Source: Setoptus koraiensis (lineage: Eukaryota > Arthropoda). From it: 64,000 nucleotides of DNA. This document shows positions 60,600 through 64,000 of the stretch, in pieces; within the stretch, counting starts at the first letter, position 1; the number at the start of each line of letters is the position of its first letter. The stretch lies in contig CM106586.1 in the NCBI GenBank assembly GCA_048013815.1, positions 23,994,001-24,058,000 of the forward strand, read 5' to 3'. A program made the translations under genes and the position numbers. The notes beneath the pieces are model-generated. The model saw only the letters and a program-made list of their open reading frames with translations. It was not told the origin of the DNA and did not search any database.

Positions 60600-63318
60600 A
60601 TGAGGATCGCGAAAAGGGCTATGAGGGCGGAAATTACAATAGTAAGTAAATAAACCGACGCCATCTTCATTCTTAATTCAAATCAACTTGAAGAAACTGT
60701 TGCTCATTCATCTTCTTTTGACATAGGTTATTGTAATAACTTTCATGACAACATGGTGTGTGTACGCCCTTTATAAATTGATAACGAGTGGAAATCCATA
60801 CGATCCTCCAAATATATTCAGCATGTCTAAGCATGACAAGAACAATAACTTATACCTCGATCGACAGACAGATCTCCCCACAAGAATTGTACAATTTGCA
60901 AATAGCGACAATATTTATATACAACGCCCGGAACAAGCTAAGCTTCCAATCAAATCAGTATCGGCAAACAATAGCAACTATTCTATTGATTATAGCTCCA
61001 ATTTAGATTATGATTCAACACCCACTCCGGCTGTAGAAATTAGTTCAAACAAGACAATTAATGAAGTCAAAATCTTACCATCTGACGGTGACAGTAAAAG
61101 GGATCAAACTACAAATAGATCAGCAAGGATTGCCTCAGGAACAGAGAAACGTGTGCCTCTACCTTCTATAAATAAAGTTGTTCATGTTGAGGCTGAGACA
61201 GAAAATGTCGGCAAGCCTATACCTGAATCGAAACCATACAATAAAACTGAAACAGCCAAGGGTGTCGACAAAGTTATCAAAGAAGAGGTCAAAGAGAAGA
61301 ACGAGAGTAAATTCAACATAATCCCGATCGCAAGTTTCACCGCAAAAGACGAATCAGATGATGCAGATTATGCAATTAACGTGGATGATATGACATATGA
61401 TGACATTAGTGCTCTCGACGAACGCAATCCCACTCACGGGATGGAAGCAAATTCAACAAATCCGGAAACAGAAGACACAAATGAAGATGAAAATGAAAAT
61501 GAAAACGAGGAAAACGAAGAATCCAATCGAAACGGTGGCGGCGGGGAGGATGATAACTCTGAAGAATCAAGTGGAACTCATGATTCCAGCGGCTCCCCTG
61601 AAATAATTAAAAATGAAGATAGAGAAGATAGTTCTGATATTATGGATCAGGAGGTTTTGAATAAGACTAATCCCTCTGATATTCCCACAGAAGGACTTCG
61701 TGTAGATTTAAATAATATAAAAGATAGAACTTCTGATCAACAAGACAATAGTAAGGTGATTTTCGATGATCCACCATCATCTTCCGAAAATGCTGCTACT
61801 GATGAAGACAACGAAGATGAATCTGAAGACTCAGCTTTGAATAGTACTTCTCCTGAGAGTAAACAACTAAGAACTGTTGCATATCAACCAGTGACATTCG
61901 ATTTACCAATGGACGAGAACAATCCAGATCGCACTTCATCCAGCAAAGATGAGATGTTTACTGATCCATTCTCTACTTCTTCTCGCAATAACGACAACTC
62001 TTTTACCAAGAATAAAATCGGCGCAAATACAGAAAAAATCGTTGATGCCAGTGGGAGAAATAGAATTGATGGACTATCGATGAATGCCATGCAACCCAGG
62101 GTGGTATCTGACAAGATCACCACTTCCACCGGTGGTAGACATAAACGAGACGCAGCATCAATTACATATAACGTTTCTAAATTGATGCCACCGTATGAGA
62201 TGGAATCGATCAGGAGAAAAGAGGAAGATGAAATGAGTAACCAATCGTTGCTCAAAAGATCCTCAGAACTAGAGAATTTGCGTCCCGAATCATCGGACAC
62301 ACATGTATCCGGTAAGTTACATCTCGATGAAGCGTCCAATCCTTTCCTAGAGAGAAATCTTGCGAATAATACAGAGATGTCCAACTATACTTCGGAGAAC
62401 GAAATACCAATATCGACCGAAGGTAATCTGTCGAGGTCCGATCAAAGTCAGCAGGAGAGTTCAGACATAGAAAATATCAAAACCAAACTCCCAATCGATG
62501 GTATAACACATTTACCTTTGTATAACGATAATGTTCAAGTCATCAACCAAAGAGAGGATACTAGTAATGTAGAGGAAAAACGGGATGCCATCATGAATAC
62601 TTCTATTCCTGACATTCTTAATGATATTGATAAACCGGCGTTAGGGGGTAACTTAACTTTTGGTAACCCGGAACCAGTTACTGCGGCAGATTTACACAAG
62701 GAAAACCAGATCATTTCCAATCTGTTCAACGTAGACCACGGATTACTCTTCTATCCAAGTGAATATCCAGAAGAAAAGAAGAAATATCATCACAAGAAAA
62801 AACATTCGAACTATAAAAAGCAGCACAAGCACAAGATGAGCAAAGGGTATAAGAAAGGGGGCGAGAAAAAGAAGAAGCATAAGAAGGAAGAAAAGAAGTT
62901 TCTGAAAGAGAAGGGATTCAAAGGGGCGAAGAAAGGTAAAAAGGTGGTAAAGGGTAAGGGTGGACAAGGAGGCAAGAAGGGTATGAAGAAATACAAGGAC
63001 AAGGGCTATAAAAAGAAAGGATTCAAAAACGTTTATCATAAGGAAGAATTCGGAGACAGTAAAAAGTATTTCGATGAATTCAGAGATAAAGATTTCAAGA
63101 AGAAGTATAAGAAATTCAAAGATAACTATGAGTATAAACAGATGAAAAAGTGGCAAGGTAAAGATGTGAAAAAGGCCAAGAAGTACAAAGATCATGGTGA
63201 AAGCTACAAGAAAATGGGTAAAAGTAAATGGAAGAAAAAAATGAGCAAATCCTCAAAAAAAGGAGAGAAGCACAAGAGTCACGGAGAAAAGAAAAAAAAG
63301 AGTTCTTATGGATACTAA
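60600..63318 (+). CDS. Membrane-anchored acidic/lysine-rich polyampholyte protein (877 aa, 2 coding exons)
   Basis: Exons are 60600-60641 and 60727-63318, with an 85-bp GT-AG intron in phase 0. Joining them places MRIAKRAMRAE before a single hydrophobic segment (ITIVIVITFMTTWCVYALY), a signal peptide or type II anchor that is incomplete if one starts at the downstream ATG 60745. Residues about 40-480 are hydrophilic with many N-glycosylation sequons and acidic runs (ENENENEENEESN, EDNEDESEDS). A furin-type site RHKR/D lies near residues 485-488. The last 180 residues are about 40% lysine with Gly and Tyr, including KEEFGDSKKYFDEFRDKDFK, and end KKKKSSYGY. From memory this tail resembles arthropod Lys/Gly/Tyr-rich proteins expressed in cuticle; that assignment is uncertain. 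The function is unknown. Confidence 0.8.
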
Positions 63319-63445
63319 TCAAAACCGATGTAGTATTATTTATAACAATCAATATAAATTAAAATTCATTTGAAGCAATCAAATCAATCAGAAAATTACG
63401 TCGGAACCATCTCCATTTTTACTAACATTATATTATCATTTGTTA

Positions 63446-64000
63446 TTATGATGATGATTGTCGCAATTTTTGTACTGCAGCACACAGTTCTGGGCCCAAA
63501 AAACCGTAATCTCTTATATATTCCTCCACAATGTCGGGGGGCGGTCTATTATCCTGAATTAAAATAGATAACAATCAATGAGACATAGTTAGCATAACTA
63601 TAAATTTAAATTATTTACAACAACCTAAAGTAATAAACTTACTCTTATAGTGGTGGGTATGGCCTGCGGTCGAAGGAGAATTGTTTTGATATGGTATTCG
63701 GCTGAGCCGCTCTCTATTGTGGCTGGCACCCGTTCAAAGAATGGTCTTATTCTTTCTCCAATCATTTTTAGTCTTCTCAAGAGAAGACTTCTTTGTACTT
63801 CAGAGCCTAGTTCACATAGAGCGGATATAGATCCGTAGTAACTGGAAAGCGGTAGATTGGGATTATCTAATGCCCTGCTCAAAAGGCGAGTTATACGAGT
63901 TTGTAAACAATTTGTTGATGAATTAAAGTTTTTACATATTGTGGATAATAATTTTGAAGCAAAATCTCTTAATGCATAGTGATTATCTTGGTCAGGCCTG
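63446..64000 (-). CDS. TAF6: TFIID subunit 6 (TAF6), C-terminal part, runs off the window
   Basis: TAF6 is a histone-fold/HEAT subunit of TFIID, the general RNA polymerase II initiation factor. Two exons are visible: 63643 to beyond 64000, and the last, 63446-63553, with an 89-bp intron in phase 0 (AGA/GTAAGT ... TTAATTCAG/GAT). The upstream exon has the conserved HEAT-repeat region: DNHYALRDFASKLLSTICKN, then TRITRLLSRALDNPNLPLSS, then YYGSISALCELGSEVQRSLL, and LKMIGERI. This matches the DNHWALRDFAA, ICKNFNT and YG.I.GL.ELG pattern of TAF6. The terminal exon ends PPDIVEEYIRDYGFLGPELC then AAVQKLRQSSS, as in the family's GxLGPxLCxxVxKLR end. The N-terminal histone fold lies outside the window. 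It is convergent with the Lys-rich gene, 127 bp apart. Confidence 0.92.

Noticed and set aside
62743-63195. 150-codon hydrophobic minus-strand ORF
   Set aside because: It is antisense of the lysine-rich tail (AAG/AAA reads as Leu/Phe), not a membrane protein gene.

Overview
The window reads as nuclear DNA of an arthropod, most likely a small-genome chelicerate such as an acariform mite. That placement is inferred from three things: orthologues of conserved animal genes, an unusual number of long single-exon genes beside tiny (85-96 bp) introns, and an insect/chelicerate-type Ig/FnIII cell-adhesion gene. No sequence search was possible, so the species is open. I saw no rRNA, tRNA, CRISPR array, transposase or reverse transcriptase.

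Left part (1-40 kb) is gene-poor and rich in simple sequence. It opens with about 0.9 kb of almost pure purine tract, then an AT-rich gene-free stretch. A large threonine-rich secreted mucin follows on the minus strand (3178-6066), built on a 42-bp tandem repeat and with a TATA/Inr promoter. About 13 kb of mostly non-coding DNA precedes the five 3'-terminal exons (19595-23196) of a GPI-anchored Ig/FnIII adhesion protein of the klingon/wrapper type. Its first Ig half-domains and signal peptide were not found. From 23 to 40 kb the only confident gene is a small secreted protein (30502-31182, minus). Several coding-looking islands, minisatellites and perfect hairpins are scattered there.

Right part (40-64 kb) is compact. 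In order it holds: an intronless long-chain acyl-CoA synthetase (ACSL3/4 type); an MFSD6-like transporter; a secreted type-2 cystatin-like protein with one small intron; a shrunken duplicate of the MFSD6-like gene; HINFP (histone H4 transcription factor) divergent from WDR55 (ribosome biogenesis); WDR55 tail-to-tail with a JNK-type MAP kinase only 64 bp away; a roughly 1.7-kb spacer with unexplained coding-like islands; an intronless pecanex-like 4 gene; a two-exon, membrane-anchored protein with an acidic middle and a lysine-rich tail; and, running off the right edge, the C-terminal exons of TAF6. These are mostly unrelated housekeeping genes packed together rather than one pathway. No dedicated new system was identified. 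The most interesting items are the uncharacterised polyampholyte with a furin-type site, the internally deleted transporter duplicate, the divergent cystatin, the recurrent long perfect hairpins in non-coding DNA, and the unassigned coding-like islands.
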